64,000 nucleotides of DNA from Caecibacteroides pullorum (lineage in GTDB: Bacteria; Bacteroidota; Bacteroidia; Bacteroidales; Bacteroidaceae), in contig NZ_JAAZTS010000011.1 in assembly GCF_019239235.1 (NCBI RefSeq), positions 50,622 to 114,621 of the forward strand. Reading direction: 5' to 3'. The notes under the pieces were generated by a model. The model saw only the letters and a list, made by a program, of their open reading frames with translations, made no database searches and had not been told where the DNA came from. Positions 44,491 to 54,796 of the stretch are shown here, piece by piece; the first letter of the stretch is position 1; the number at the start of each line of letters is the position of its first letter. The translations under genes and the position numbers were made by a program.

Positions 44491-44522
44491 TTTGTTATAA
44501 CTAATAAAATTACATATATTTG
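44491..44522 (+). promoter_or_regulatory. Consensus promoter of the AAA/DUF4143 gene
   Basis: TTTG (44491-44494), 20-bp spacer, TATATTTG (44515-44522), 35 bp before the ATG. A full match to the Bacteroides consensus. Confidence 0.8.
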
Positions 44523-44557
44523 CCTATATTGTAAATCATACTTAATAACAGGCAGGC

Positions 44558-45778
44558 ATGAAAGATCTGATTATCCGTCCGAGATACACCGAACGTATGG
44601 CTCCGTTTATAGGGAAAAACGTCATAAAAGTGCTCACCGGCCAACGTCGTGTCGGGAAAAGTTGTTTACTCAGGCAGCTTTGTGAGCATATTCGTCAGGA
44701 ACATCCGTCCGCTGACATACTTTATGTCAATAAAGAATTGTCCGCTTTTGCCCATATCAGGACGAGCGATGATTTGCTGGCCGAAGTAGCGAAAGCCTTC
44801 AGTCTTGCTTCCGGCGAAGACGGGCGTTACCTTTTTGTAGACGAGGTTCAGGACATCGAGGGTTTTGAGCATGCTCTTCGTTCTTTGCTGGCCGAGGAAG
44901 CCTGCGACATTTACATTACCGGAAGCAATGCCACCATGCTTTCTGGTGAATTGGCTACCTACCTGTCCGGGCGTTATGTAGAGTTTCATATCCATAGCCT
45001 CACCTTTTCCGAATTTCTGGAGTTCCATAAACTTTCTCCCGACAACACATCCCTGCGCCATTATCTCACTTTCGGAGGTTTGCCATATTTGTCGAATCTT
45101 CCCTTGGATACCGACATCTGTTTTGAGTATCTCCGCAATGTATATTCCACCATTCTGTTGAAAGATATCGTGAAACGCGAAGGCATCCGTAATGTCTCTT
45201 TCCTGGAATCGCTGGTCGATTATGTAGCCGACAATGTCGGCAACCTCTTTTCGGCCAACAACATCAGCCGTTACCTTAAGTCTCAGCGTGTCAACATATC
45301 TCCCTTGCAAGTCATCAACTACCTGAAAGCCCTGGGCGATGCGTTTCTCGTCAACCGTGTGTCCCGCATCGATATTGTCGGACTTCGTAAGTTCGAGCTT
45401 GGCGACAAATACTATTTCGAAGATTTGGGGCTTCGCAACTGTTACCTGGGTTTCTCTTGGCAGCGCGACATCCATAAGCTTATCGAGAATGCGGTTTATC
45501 TTCAGTTGCATACCCTTTATTCCAATGTGTTTATTGGTCAGCAGGGTGAAAAGGAAGTCGATTTTGTTGCGTTGAACGGCGATATGCGTGTCTATGTGCA
45601 GGCTACTTTCCAGATGGGCGATGAGAAGACCCGTGCACGCGAGTTCGGCAACCTGCTTGCCATCCCGGACAATTATCCCAAGTATGTGGTTAGTCTGGAT
45701 GAGTGGACCAGTGGCAGTAATTACGAAGGCATCCACCACCTCCATCTGCTCGATTTTTTGCAGCGACAAGAGCTGTGA
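44558..45778 (+). CDS. AAA_14/DUF4143 family ATPase
   Basis: A 406-aa protein. The N-terminal AAA domain has Walker A TGQRRVGKSCLL near residue 28, Walker B YLFVDEVQDIEGF near 90 and sensor YITGSNATML near 122. The C-terminal DUF4143 part (about 205-380) includes LKDIVKREGIRN and DFVALNGDMRVYVQ, a nuclease-like core. Many Bacteroides genomes carry dozens of copies; roles are unknown, with proposals ranging from toxins to mobile-element functions. Transcribed alone and opposite to the genes on both sides. Confidence 0.9.
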   Translation: MKDLIIRPRYTERMAPFIGKNVIKVLTGQRRVGKSCLLRQLCEHIRQEHPSADILYVNKELSAFAHIRTSDDLLAEVAKAFSLASGEDGRYLFVDEVQDIEGFEHALRSLLAEEACDIYITGSNATMLSGELATYLSGRYVEFHIHSLTFSEFLEFHKLSPDNTSLRHYLTFGGLPYLSNLPLDTDICFEYLRNVYSTILLKDIVKREGIRNVSFLESLVDYVADNVGNLFSANNISRYLKSQRVNISPLQVINYLKALGDAFLVNRVSRIDIVGLRKFELGDKYYFEDLGLRNCYLGFSWQRDIHKLIENAVYLQLHTLYSNVFIGQQGEKEVDFVALNGDMRVYVQATFQMGDEKTRAREFGNLLAIPDNYPKYVVSLDEWTSGSNYEGIHHLHLLDFLQRQEL

Positions 45779-45823
45779 TAAGTGGGGGGGGACATTGCCG
45801 GGGTGTCGCCGCTTCCGAAACAA

Positions 45824-45861
45824 AACAAGCCATACCGTCCTTGCAGACGATATGGCTTGTT
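45824..45861 (-). terminator. Terminator of the polysaccharide operon
   Basis: AACAAGCCATA (45824-45834) and its exact inverse (45851-45861), followed on the reverse strand by TTGTTT. It lies 41 bp after the fcl stop and may also serve the convergent ATPase gene. Confidence 0.75.
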
Positions 45862-45901
45862 CCAAAACCAGATGCAATGTATCTCAATTCCTGCCGGCGT
45901 C

Positions 45902-46843
45902 CTATCTTTCCGCCCTCATCGGGTTATGCAGGAAGTCCTCGTACGCCAGGCGGATGCCTTCGTCCAGGCTTGTCCGTGCTTCCCATCCCAGGGCCTTCGC
46001 CTTGCTCACGTCCAGCAGCTTTCGCGGCGTGCCGTTCGGTCGGCTCGTGTCCCACAGGATACGCCCTTCGTAGCCGATGATCTTCGCCACCTTCTCCGTC
46101 AGCTCTTTGATGGTCAGCTCCTTGCCCGTACCGGCGTTCACCGTTTCGTTGCCGCTGTAGTGGTTCATCAGGAACACACACAGGTTCGCCAGGTCGTCCA
46201 CGTACAGGAACTCCCGCAGCGGACTACCGTCGCCCCAGCACGTCACCTCCTTCAGTCCCTGCACCTTCGCTTCGTGAAAGCGCCGTATCAGGGCCGGCAG
46301 CACGTGGCTGTGTTCCGGGTGATAGTTGTCGTTCGGTCCGTACAGGTTTGTCGGCATCACGCTGATGTAGTCCGTTCCGTACTGCCGGTTCAGGAACTCA
46401 CAGTACTTCAGCCCGCTGATTTTCGCCAGCGCATACGCCTCGTTCGTCTTCTCCAGTTCCGACGTCAGCAGGCAGCTCTCCTTCATCGGCTGCGGAGCCA
46501 TGCGCGGATAGATGCACGAAGATCCCAGGAACTCCAGCTTCCGGCATCCGTTCTTCCATGCCGCGTGTATCACGTTCATTTCCAGTATCATGTTCTCGTA
46601 CATGAAGTCCGCCAGCGCCTCCTGGTTGGCCACGATGCCTCCCACCTTCGCTGCAGCCAGGAACACATATTCCGGTCGTTCCTCTGCGAAGAACTTCTCC
46701 ACCTGATCCTGTCGTGTCAGGTCCAGTTCCTTGTGCGTACGTGTCACGATGTTCGTATATCCCTGCCGTTGCAGTTCCCTTACGATGGCCGATCCCACCA
46801 TTCCCCGGTGTCCGGCCACATATATTTTCGCTGTCTTTTCCAC
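45902..46843 (-). CDS. fcl: GDP-L-fucose synthase
   Basis: A 313-aa epimerase/reductase of the SDR family. NADP-binding GxxGxxG is in [13 protein letters not shown] near residue 10; the catalytic triad includes Ser in LGSSCIYP near 107 and Y-x-x-x-K in YALAKISG near 136. It turns GDP-4-keto-6-deoxymannose into GDP-L-fucose. It follows gmd by 61 bp (an AT-rich spacer with TGATAA and TTTTCAA repeats). Last gene of the polysaccharide locus. Confidence 0.96.
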   Translation of the reverse strand: MEKTAKIYVAGHRGMVGSAIVRELQRQGYTNIVTRTHKELDLTRQDQVEKFFAEERPEYVFLAAAKVGGIVANQEALADFMYENMILEMNVIHAAWKNGCRKLEFLGSSCIYPRMAPQPMKESCLLTSELEKTNEAYALAKISGLKYCEFLNRQYGTDYISVMPTNLYGPNDNYHPEHSHVLPALIRRFHEAKVQGLKEVTCWGDGSPLREFLYVDDLANLCVFLMNHYSGNETVNAGTGKELTIKELTEKVAKIIGYEGRILWDTSRPNGTPRKLLDVSKAKALGWEARTSLDEGIRLAYEDFLHNPMRAER

Positions 46844-46904
46844 TTCTTGAATTGATAATTGATAGTTGATAATGGATAATTAATTTTCAATTTTCCATTC
46901 TCCA

Positions 46905-47999
46905 TTATTTGACGATTCCTTTCTCCAGATATTCCGCCAGGTTCGTCCGCATCACGCTCGCCACGTGTTCGGCAGCCACCTTCTGCATGTCGTGCGCCAC
47001 CATGATGCGCACCAGCTCCTCAAACGAGGTCGTCTGCGGATTCCATCCCAGTTTTTCTTTCGCCTTCGTCGGGTCGCCCCACAGGTTCACCACGTCTGTC
47101 GGACGGTAGAAGTCCTTGCTCACCTCCACCAGACACTTGCCCGTGGCCTTGTCGTATCCCTTCTCGTCGATGCCTTCGCCCTTGAATTCCAGTTCGATGC
47201 CCGCATGCTTGAAGGCCAGGTAGCAGAACTCCCTTACCGAGTGCTGTACACCCGTTGCGATCACGAAGTCCTCCGGCTTCTCCTGCTGCAGGATCAGCCA
47301 CATGCACTCCACGTAGTCCTTCGCATACCCCCAGTCGCGCAGCGAGTCCAGGTTACCCAGGTACAGCTTCTCCTGCTTCCCCTGTGCGATGCGTGCCGCC
47401 GCCAGTGTGATCTTGCGCGTCACGAACGTCTCTCCGCGTCGTTCGCTCTCGTGGTTGAACAGGATGCCCGAGCAGCAGTACATGCCGTACGCCTCGCGAT
47501 ATTCCTTCACGATCCAGTAGCCGTACAGCTTTGCCACGGCGTAGGGCGAGTAGGGGTGGAACGGCGTCTGTTCGTTCTGCGGCACCTCCTCTACCTTTCC
47601 ATACAGTTCCGAGGTCGAAGCCTGGTAGATGCGGCACGTCTCCGTCAGTCCGCACAGTCTGACGGCCTCCAGCACGCGCAGCACGCCCGTTGCGTCCACG
47701 TTTGCCGTAAACTCCGGCGAGTCGAAGCTCACCTGTACATGGCTTTGCGCCGCCAAGTTGTAGATTTCCGTCGGGCGCACCTTGCCGATCACCTGCAGCA
47801 TGCTCATCGAGTCCGTCAGGTCCGCGTAGTGCAGGTGGAAGTTCGGTCGTCCTTCCAGGTGAGCGATGCGTTCGCGATAGTCTACCGACGAGCGTCGGAT
47901 GGTTCCGTGTACGTCATATCCTTTTTCCAATAAAAATTCGGCCAGGAACGATCCGTCCTGGCCTGTAATCCCTGTAATTAATGCAATTTTGTTGTTCAT
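46905..47999 (-). CDS. gmd: GDP-mannose 4,6-dehydratase
   Basis: A 364-aa SDR enzyme. NADP-binding [17 protein letters not shown] near residue 8, [18 protein letters not shown] TSELYGKV near 128 and the Y-x-x-x-K site [10 protein letters not shown] near 152. It makes GDP-4-keto-6-deoxymannose, the substrate of fcl. Together they supply GDP-L-fucose for the glycans built by this locus. GC is clearly higher here than in the glycosyltransferase genes upstream. Confidence 0.97.
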   Translation of the reverse strand: MNNKIALITGITGQDGSFLAEFLLEKGYDVHGTIRRSSVDYRERIAHLEGRPNFHLHYADLTDSMSMLQVIGKVRPTEIYNLAAQSHVQVSFDSPEFTANVDATGVLRVLEAVRLCGLTETCRIYQASTSELYGKVEEVPQNEQTPFHPYSPYAVAKLYGYWIVKEYREAYGMYCCSGILFNHESERRGETFVTRKITLAAARIAQGKQEKLYLGNLDSLRDWGYAKDYVECMWLILQQEKPEDFVIATGVQHSVREFCYLAFKHAGIELEFKGEGIDEKGYDKATGKCLVEVSKDFYRPTDVVNLWGDPTKAKEKLGWNPQTTSFEELVRIMVAHDMQKVAAEHVASVMRTNLAEYLEKGIVK

Positions 48000-48050
48000 G
48001 TCAATAGACTTTGTATGAATTAGTTGTGAATATTTGTGGGTATTGTTTTT

Positions 48051-48821
48051 TTAGTGGCTCAATTTGTATTTGACGATTTCCGCTGTTTTGAACACATACC
48101 GCAGGCAGTCCAGCAGTGCGTTGGAGTGCACATGGTTTTCGCGGTAGGCTCGCACGTGGTCTGCCAGTATTTGCCTGTGGCTGGCCAGTCCCGAGGTCGA
48201 TGCCCCGCCTGTGCGCATCGTTACACAGTCTCTGGGTACATATCTCGTTGAAATCCTTCCCACATAGATCAGGCGCAGCAGGTTCTCAAAGTCGGCCGCT
48301 ACCTTGTACGACGTCGAGAAAGCCCCCAGCCGTTCATAGACCGCCTTCCGGCAGTAGAACGACGGATGGGCCGGCATGAACCCGAAGAACATCTTCCAGC
48401 GTCGGAAGTCGGCCGATGAGTAGTACCTCACGCACTTGTTCAGATCCTTGCTGTCCACGTAGTGGATATCCCCGTACACTGCGTCCACACCGTGACTTTT
48501 CAGCTCTCCGGCCAACGTCTCCACGATGTCCGGAGAAGTATAGAAGTCATCCGAGTTCAGGATTCCGATCACCTCTCCGCTGGCCATTCGTATTCCCTTG
48601 TTCATGGCGTCATAGATACCCTTGTCCGGTTCACTGATGTAGCGTAACCTTCCCTGGTAGCGGGGTTCGTATTCCCGTATCAGTTCCAGGGTTCCGTCCG
48701 TACTTCCTCCGTCGATGATGATATGCTCTATGTAGGGGTAAGTCTGTCCCAGTACGCTTTCCAGCGTATCACGTAGGGTACTGCTGCTATTATAAGTAGC
48801 AGTAATAATGGAAATTTTCAT
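48051..48821 (-). CDS. Family 2 glycosyltransferase (WcaE-like)
   Basis: A 256-aa GT-A enzyme. The nucleotide-binding start ISIITATYNSSSTLRDTLES is cut here to ITATYNSS; DGGSTDGTLE is at about 38 and the metal-binding LNSDDFY near 90, preceded by DKGIYDAMNKG. This DKGIYDAMNKG form is that of WcaE-type glycosyltransferases. It adds one sugar to the growing repeat unit; the sugar is unknown. It lies 51 bp upstream of gmd. Confidence 0.88.
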   Translation of the reverse strand: MKISIITATYNSSSTLRDTLESVLGQTYPYIEHIIIDGGSTDGTLELIREYEPRYQGRLRYISEPDKGIYDAMNKGIRMASGEVIGILNSDDFYTSPDIVETLAGELKSHGVDAVYGDIHYVDSKDLNKCVRYYSSADFRRWKMFFGFMPAHPSFYCRKAVYERLGAFSTSYKVAADFENLLRLIYVGRISTRYVPRDCVTMRTGGASTSGLASHRQILADHVRAYRENHVHSNALLDCLRYVFKTAEIVKYKLSH

Positions 48822-48947
48822 GTGTTGATAAGGATATTCTATCCTGTGATGGATATAAATTTGATTTTTAAAATATTAGAGTAGAGTATGTGTCTTTTCA
48901 GTGTTGTATGAATGAAAAAGACATGTATTTTTCTTGTATTGATTATA

Positions 48948-49499
48948 TTATACGATGATTCTTTTACGAATTATTTGTGCTGGATTTCCTTGGTATATCG
49001 TGTAAGGTTCTAAATCACGGTTAGCGACCGATGCAACACCTAGCACAGCATGACTGTGTACTGTTACTCCTGGACAAACTGTAGATTGGGCACCTATCCA
49101 GCAGCCATCTTCCAGTGTTATCTTTCCAACCATCAAGTCGAAAGTCGGTTTTTTATAGTTGTGATTTCCACATAGTAACATCGCCCCTTGGCTGATGCAG
49201 ACATTAGAGCCAATAGTTACTTGAACTAAATTGTCAATCCATACATTTTCTCCAATCCAGGTATAATCACCTATCGACAAGTTCCAAGGATATTTAATAT
49301 TTACCGAAGGCTTTATCACTACCCCTTTCCCTATTTTTGCGCCAAATAAACGAAGTATTTTTACCTTGATACCCGAACAGGGATTTAACGGATTGATTAG
49401 AAACAGAATATTGGTAAAATACCATAGAAAACGTTTTATACTACTTCCACCAGTATGATACCATGAGTTATTATATCTAGACAAATCTATCCTACTCAT
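48948..49499 (-). CDS. WcaF-like hexapeptide O-acetyltransferase
   Basis: A 183-aa left-handed beta-helix acetyltransferase. After an N-terminal helical part (WYFTNILFLINPLNPCSG) come hexapeptide repeats: IGKGVVIKPSVNI, IGDYTWIGENVWI, IGSNVCISQGAML, the catalytic-type CGNHNY, and ITLEDGCWIGAQSTVCPGVTV (shown as DGCWIGAQSTV). It resembles colanic-acid acetyltransferase WcaF. It overlaps the next glycosyltransferase gene by 8 nt. With both acyltransferase-3 genes damaged, it may be the only O-acetylase of the locus seen here. Confidence 0.88.
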   Translation of the reverse strand: MSRIDLSRYNNSWYHTGGSSIKRFLWYFTNILFLINPLNPCSGIKVKILRLFGAKIGKGVVIKPSVNIKYPWNLSIGDYTWIGENVWIDNLVQVTIGSNVCISQGAMLLCGNHNYKKPTFDLMVGKITLEDGCWIGAQSTVCPGVTVHSHAVLGVASVANRDLEPYTIYQGNPAQIIRKRIIV

Positions 49500-50652
49500 A
49501 GACGAATTCAGGTTTAGATCTTTTACCTAATAGCCATTCATAAAGCTCTTGCATTTTCCGAGCTACCATTGGCGCAGTATATTTTTCTTGAACAAGTTGT
49601 TTTCCCCGGTTTCCCATGGAAAGTAATTCTGGAATCGACATTTTCTGAACCTGCTGCATAACTTGTGCTATATTCTCAGGAGAACGATCAATCCACCAAC
49701 CACATTTCTTTGTATTAAGTTCCTCCCATGGTGTTCCTAGACTTGCCATTACAGGCGTTCCCACCGATAAAGCCTCTGTTACAATCATACCGAAGTTCTC
49801 AAAATCACTCGGCACAAAAAGACATGACAACTGGGCTAATTGCTCATATTTATCTCGCCCATTGATAAAACCATAAAATTTCACGGAATTTTCCAATCCA
49901 AGTCGTTTAGTTTCGTTGCGCAAGAATTGTTCGTATACTTCATCTCCTTTACCCATAATTATCAATTCGCATTTATTGGTAAAAGAAAGCTGAGACATTC
50001 CATAAAAAAGATTTTCTACTTTTTTTCTAGGGTGCAATCTACCCAAATAACCAAATTTAATCTGTTTATTACTTTCAAAAAACGACTGTTTAAGAGTTGC
50101 AATATCTTTTAAATAATCCGGCAAATTTACTGGATTGGGAATAATAGCAATAGCGCCATGATATCCAAATTGACGTACATACTCCATTTCAGGTTTACAA
50201 GTGACGTGTATACAATCTGCCAATTTAATATCTTTACGAAAACAAAGTTGAATTAGAGGCCACTTCTTCCAATAGGAACGATGAAGAGCATCCGGATAAA
50301 GCATACCATGTGGAGTAATTATATAAGGTTTATGCTTATGTCTCGCAACTGAACAAGTAACATGATTACAATACATCCACAATCCATTCGTGTGGTATAA
50401 GTCGTAATCACAACTTTTAAGATATTGGGTGAGACCGTTTGAATATTCATAAGGAGTTACTGCATCATTTGGCAAAGCTTTAATCCAAGTCTCACCCATT
50501 CCCATCAACTTGTCTGCTGGATTCTTGACTTGCAAAGTCAACAAGTCTAAGGGGAAACCAATATTATGCATTGCTGAAATTAAATCGTATGTGCAAGTGG
50601 CTATGCCACCATACAATCTACCAAAACCCGCTATGGTCTGTAATATTTTCAT
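49492..50652 (-). CDS. Family 4 (GT-B) glycosyltransferase
   Basis: A 386-aa enzyme, start MKILQTIAGFGRLYGG at 50652 (earlier in-frame residues overlap the upstream gene). The N-terminal glycine loop GRLYGGIATC, then KFGYLGRLHPRKKV near 205, VPSDFENFGMIVTEALSVGTPV near 298 (the E-x7-E donor-binding motif). Retaining GT-B fold; acceptor and sugar unknown. 22 bp after the previous gene. Confidence 0.88.
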   Translation of the reverse strand: MKILQTIAGFGRLYGGIATCTYDLISAMHNIGFPLDLLTLQVKNPADKLMGMGETWIKALPNDAVTPYEYSNGLTQYLKSCDYDLYHTNGLWMYCNHVTCSVARHKHKPYIITPHGMLYPDALHRSYWKKWPLIQLCFRKDIKLADCIHVTCKPEMEYVRQFGYHGAIAIIPNPVNLPDYLKDIATLKQSFFESNKQIKFGYLGRLHPRKKVENLFYGMSQLSFTNKCELIIMGKGDEVYEQFLRNETKRLGLENSVKFYGFINGRDKYEQLAQLSCLFVPSDFENFGMIVTEALSVGTPVMASLGTPWEELNTKKCGWWIDRSPENIAQVMQQVQKMSIPELLSMGNRGKQLVQEKYTAPMVARKMQELYEWLLGKRSKPEFVYE

Positions 50653-50674
50653 ATCTAATCTAAAAAAATGAATT

Positions 50675-51850
50675 TTATGCCTCAGAACAAGGTCCTTCCG
50701 CAAATGGAGTTCCTTCTCCTTTCTGCAACTTACCAATAAGGATTAACAATCTTTCAGCAGCCACTCGTGGATTCCACATCTTCTGCATCAGGGCAACAGA
50801 GTTTTGCCGCATCTTTTGCCATTCTTGCGGATTATCGAGTAGATACTCCACTTGCTCACATAGCGAATTCAATGCTCTCCTATCAGGTTTACCAAAGGTA
50901 CTTAAAATATGCGGACTCTTGAACAACAAACCAGTTTCCCCATCCCCTATCAAATAGGGAGAACTGCCTATGCCATCGCTTGCCACCAACACACAACCAT
51001 TGGCCATACTTTCGTTGGCAACCGCGCCCCAACCTTCGTTCCGATCGCTTGTGAAGAGGAATATACTGTGCTCTCTCATATCTGATAATAGCTCCTCATT
51101 GGGTTTGACACCCATAAAACGGACTACGTCCTCCACATCCAGTTCTTTTGCAAGTTGTTTCGCCTGCTCCTCATGCGCTCCATTCCCATACATGTCAAGC
51201 ACAAAACGATATCCCTTTTCTTTAAGTCGTTGAGCCATCAGTATAGGCAGTTCTGGATGTTTCAACATCAAATATCTAGAACACCACATAAGTGGTGTGA
51301 TATTTGATGTTGAAACATCCGTGGATGCTTCAACATCCATTTTTCCCGCCTTTGTAAAATACCCCCATTTGTAGCAACGTCCGCGGTAAGTGAATAATTT
51401 ATATTGGTCACCTGCCGCAAATGCACTGCAACACAATTTATAGAGCGGCTTCTTGCGCCAATTTCCTAAATGATAGGCAAGAAACATTCTTAAGATAGGT
51501 GGGGAGAATAAGTTTAGTATTCCTCTCTTCAACCATCGTTCACTCATGTCGAACGATAGTAAACATAGCTTCATCCTTTCTTTCTGAAAATGCAAAGCTT
51601 GTACTCCTGAAAATACACAACATTCAGCTGTTCGTGCCAACTCCATTGCTTTATTGTAATTCTCTTCCGATTGCCAAGCTCTCAATAAATAAGGTCTGTC
51701 GCTATAATCGTGAGTATCTCCTTTTCGATGTTCTGCCTGTAAGTTGGTAAGTTCTACAAAGCAATAACTATGCTCCGTCAGCTCCCATAGCTCATCAGCC
51801 ACATTTGCCTGGTGATAGTTCAAAACTAAAGAATAAAACACTATTTTCAT
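50675..51850 (-). CDS. GT-B glycosyltransferase
   Basis: A 391-aa protein starting MKIVFYSLVLNYHQANVAD. The C-terminal half holds the donor-binding part: MLKHPELPILMAQRLKEKG, VEDVVRFMGVKPNEELLSDM (core VRFMGVKPNEELL) and FLFTSDRNEGWGAVANESMANGCV near 300 (core NEGWGAVANESMANG). It is a group 1 glycosyltransferase of unknown sugar specificity. Confidence 0.86.
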   Translation of the reverse strand: MKIVFYSLVLNYHQANVADELWELTEHSYCFVELTNLQAEHRKGDTHDYSDRPYLLRAWQSEENYNKAMELARTAECCVFSGVQALHFQKERMKLCLLSFDMSERWLKRGILNLFSPPILRMFLAYHLGNWRKKPLYKLCCSAFAAGDQYKLFTYRGRCYKWGYFTKAGKMDVEASTDVSTSNITPLMWCSRYLMLKHPELPILMAQRLKEKGYRFVLDMYGNGAHEEQAKQLAKELDVEDVVRFMGVKPNEELLSDMREHSIFLFTSDRNEGWGAVANESMANGCVLVASDGIGSSPYLIGDGETGLLFKSPHILSTFGKPDRRALNSLCEQVEYLLDNPQEWQKMRQNSVALMQKMWNPRVAAERLLILIGKLQKGEGTPFAEGPCSEA

Positions 51851-51878
51851 AGATAATATAGCATAGAAATTATGTCAC

Positions 51879-52919
51879 TTATATTTGATCCATATCTTGG
51901 TCTATGAATGAAATATACCCCTTTTGAAGTTTTTTTCCATAAGTTGACAGTAAGGGTGTAGATGGAATTGGATATGTGAATTTCGGAAAATAATTCATTT
52001 GCTCAAATGTAATTAACCCCTCAATAGTTTCATTTCTCTCTCTATGGTATTGGATTACATACAGAAGTATGTCTTTTACCGTCAAATCCGAATCTGGACT
52101 AATGACAAGATCTAATATCGAGATTCCTCGGAAATGCGCAATCACATGGGTCGCGTCGTGTGGCTTGGAAAAAGCCACGATTGCTTCTATTTTGCCGTTG
52201 CGTATGAATGCTAACATATGATATTGTCCCTCTTTCCATCCATATGCCCACCGCAAGTACTCCAAATCCCGCTTGATATGGAAGTCGTAGTCTTTTAAGG
52301 AACTTTCCATAAACTCAGCAATTTCTTCGTTCAATTCAGAATAAAGGATTTCCCTCATTTCATATCCTTTCAATTTGCTTCTATGGAACCATCGGTTTAA
52401 CTTATAGTATAGAAATGGAATCTGAACTTTTACAGTCAATCTTTTCTTAAACATTTTGGCACTTACCAACTGCCACATCAGCCCACAGAAATTGGAAACC
52501 GGGTAATATGTGAATTTTAAGTCAATCAAGTCTGTTCCCCCGCATTTTCTTTTAATTATCCCATTAATTGGTGAATACCAAGCTGAAGAGAAATTTAGAC
52601 AAGACTTATGAAGTTCGTTTTGCAAGTGTTTTCCCACTCCATGTCCCCTCGATTCAGGCAACAAAAATGTATCACAACCCCAATAAAAGGGTTGTTCCTT
52701 TCCTTCGATGACAGCTTTGACTTTATAAGCCGAAGCTTGTCCCACCATTTTCCCGTTAATTATAGCCACAATTACACGGAAATCGCCCATGGCTGCATAG
52801 TGCGCCATTCGTTTCAATCGGGAAACATATCCATTCTTGCCATGTATCTTGTTCTGTAACTCTATGTATTTTGGTGAGTGGATTTCTTCTGCAGTAAGAA
52901 ACTTATAGGTCACTTCCAT
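51879..52919 (-). CDS. GNAT-family N-acetyltransferase-like protein
   Basis: A 346-aa protein. The first 170 residues carry the GNAT acetyl-CoA site: YWGCDTFLLPESRGHGVGKHLQ near 80-100, cut here to LPESRGHGVGKHLQ (the R/Q-x-x-G-x-G/A loop). The remaining part is a second domain with no clear motif, as in some two-domain GNAT/FemAB-like proteins. Probably acylates an amino sugar of the glycan or its precursor. 4 bp after the ChbG-like gene. Confidence 0.72.
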   Translation of the reverse strand: MEVTYKFLTAEEIHSPKYIELQNKIHGKNGYVSRLKRMAHYAAMGDFRVIVAIINGKMVGQASAYKVKAVIEGKEQPFYWGCDTFLLPESRGHGVGKHLQNELHKSCLNFSSAWYSPINGIIKRKCGGTDLIDLKFTYYPVSNFCGLMWQLVSAKMFKKRLTVKVQIPFLYYKLNRWFHRSKLKGYEMREILYSELNEEIAEFMESSLKDYDFHIKRDLEYLRWAYGWKEGQYHMLAFIRNGKIEAIVAFSKPHDATHVIAHFRGISILDLVISPDSDLTVKDILLYVIQYHRERNETIEGLITFEQMNYFPKFTYPIPSTPLLSTYGKKLQKGYISFIDQDMDQI

Positions 52920-52923
52920 TGTC

Positions 52924-53679
52924 TCAAATCTCCTTATAATTGATTAGTTTTACATTTTTTAAACTTATAAAATCGGTTTCAAGCAACTTGATTTCTTCTT
53001 CCTGGTAGGCACCCCCAGGATGACACATAAGTTCAAGTATCATACTTCCGGGAAGAACCTGCTTGCCACCATCATGCCAATCTTCATAAATCCCGAAATA
53101 GTCAGTCATGATTATCTTGCGATTCTGAAGTTTAATCAATTGCGCCCACAGGTTACGCAAGGCTATGTTTGCCCACGAAGCCACAGGAACATAATTCCTC
53201 ATACGCCTCATTTTACGGATGCCATAGCGTTTGACCAGATCCGGCATCATAGGGAGCAAGAGCAATCCGGTATGTATGTGGTGATGACTATCTATGTGCG
53301 AAATCTGTATTCCATAATCCATAATCTTTTCTATTTGAGCGCAGAGTTCTTTTTTCAATTCCTTTCTTATATCTACACTCATTATCTTATTTCTGAATGA
53401 GTTCAGATTAAAGACTATCTTATTCTCAGTTTCTACATATAATCCTTTTTCGATTAGCATATTGCTATAAAGAAGTGGATGCCCCTCAGTCAAATTGAGG
53501 TGTACACCAAACGACACACTCTCTTTATACTTGTCGAACAATCTTGCTGCGCCCTCCAAATCATCCATATTGGCCATAACGGTCGTACTAGTAATCTTTC
53601 CAGCCTCAATGAATTGGGCTATGGCTTCATTTACCTCTTTGCTTTTTCCGCAGTCATCGGCATTTATAATCAATTCCAT
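52924..53679 (-). CDS. ChbG/YdjC family polysaccharide deacetylase
   Basis: A 251-aa metal-dependent carbohydrate deacetylase. The family start IINADDCGKSKEVNEA (Asp residues) near 5, FGVHLNLTEGHPL near 77 and the metal-binding HIDSHHHIHTG near 128. It removes acetyl groups from N-acetylated sugars. Next to the GNAT gene, it may free an amine that the GNAT protein then acylates, as in other amino-sugar pathways; this is inference. Confidence 0.88.
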   Translation of the reverse strand: MELIINADDCGKSKEVNEAIAQFIEAGKITSTTVMANMDDLEGAARLFDKYKESVSFGVHLNLTEGHPLLYSNMLIEKGLYVETENKIVFNLNSFRNKIMSVDIRKELKKELCAQIEKIMDYGIQISHIDSHHHIHTGLLLLPMMPDLVKRYGIRKMRRMRNYVPVASWANIALRNLWAQLIKLQNRKIIMTDYFGIYEDWHDGGKQVLPGSMILELMCHPGGAYQEEEIKLLETDFISLKNVKLINYKEI

Positions 53680-53700
53680 TTCTTTTGAGAATACACAATA

Positions 53701-54783
53701 TTATGATTTTTCAATTCTTACCATTGCATTTAGCCAAACCTTTTTACTGAAAAAATTCTCTATCACTACCCCCTGGTTTGCATAACGCAATATTTTTTCT
53801 TCTGGCAAATTCGAAATGTCTTTTATTTCACCATAAAATTTTTCTTTCTCAGGATTCACGGTGAAATACTTAACCCTGTCCAATTGCGAATATTCAATGG
53901 TGGAAATAATGATGCGATTATGGTGCAGGGCTTCTATTATTTTAGAGGGAAAGTTACATTGATTTTCGGGCATTTGCGGATTACGAGTGCTAAGTTGGAA
54001 CGTAACGCTGTGTAGCAGTTCCAAGTAATCCTTAAACGGTAGTTGCCCATGCCAGTGAATGTTACTGTAAGTGTTTGCATACTTTTGCAATAGTTCCTCG
54101 TTCCCTTTACTCCCTGTAATGTGTAAGTCACAATCTGGCAGTATAGAAAACACATCTAAAACCATAGATAGCATCGCTATTTCTTCGGAAAGCACACCAG
54201 ACAACAGAAAACTCTTTTTCACTGTTTTAATTTCGGGAAATCTCTCAGGGGTATATGGAACAACACCGGGAAGTATCAAGGAATTCTTTTTGCAGAATAA
54301 CTCTGAATCAGCCAGACAGATACGGCCATGTGCCCAATTAATTAGCCTTAGATAGAGTTTATTTAATCCGAAACCTTTATTTACAGGTGTAAAGTCGAGA
54401 ACAATCACATTGAGTTGTACTGATGGTTTGAACCATTTTAAAAGCAAGAATAATAGCGCGTTAAGAGTATTGAGATTATAGAACCATACCGAAGCATCTT
54501 TTGGTATCTTTCGTAAAATGGCAACCTGTTCTTTGAACGTAGCAAATTTCTGCCACATACCACTTTTCTCACGCCATTTATCATAGATTAATTCGAAACG
54601 TTTGTCTTCAAATGCTTCTTGTCGCATTTTACCGCCCACATATAACGGCATCCCGCTATACACCTTATCAAAAGTATTGCCGCTCATCAAATTAAAAGAG
54701 AAATTACAAGCGGCAAATGACAATCCATACTGAGCTATCAAATGCTCAGGCAGAACGCAAGTCCAAAAAATCCGATACTTCAT
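53701..54783 (-). CDS. Glycosyltransferase, GT-B type
   Basis: A 360-aa protein starting MKYRIFWTCVLPEHLI. N-terminal half has NLMSGNTFDKVYSG; C-terminal half has LLSGVLSEEIAMLSMVLDVF, CDLHITGSKGNEELLQKY (core DLHITGSKGNEE) and NQCNFPSKIIEALHHNRIIIST near 290 (core NFPSKIIEALHHN). The pattern fits the donor-binding half of GT-B enzymes. Sugar unknown. It follows a decayed acyltransferase gene. Confidence 0.78.
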   Translation of the reverse strand: MKYRIFWTCVLPEHLIAQYGLSFAACNFSFNLMSGNTFDKVYSGMPLYVGGKMRQEAFEDKRFELIYDKWREKSGMWQKFATFKEQVAILRKIPKDASVWFYNLNTLNALLFLLLKWFKPSVQLNVIVLDFTPVNKGFGLNKLYLRLINWAHGRICLADSELFCKKNSLILPGVVPYTPERFPEIKTVKKSFLLSGVLSEEIAMLSMVLDVFSILPDCDLHITGSKGNEELLQKYANTYSNIHWHGQLPFKDYLELLHSVTFQLSTRNPQMPENQCNFPSKIIEALHHNRIIISTIEYSQLDRVKYFTVNPEKEKFYGEIKDISNLPEEKILRYANQGVVIENFFSKKVWLNAMVRIEKS

Positions 54784-54796
54784 AAAATTTTAACTT

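Noticed and set aside
44666..45877. 403-residue minus-strand open frame
   Set aside because: Antisense shadow of the AAA/DUF4143 gene, which has the Walker motifs and a consensus promoter.
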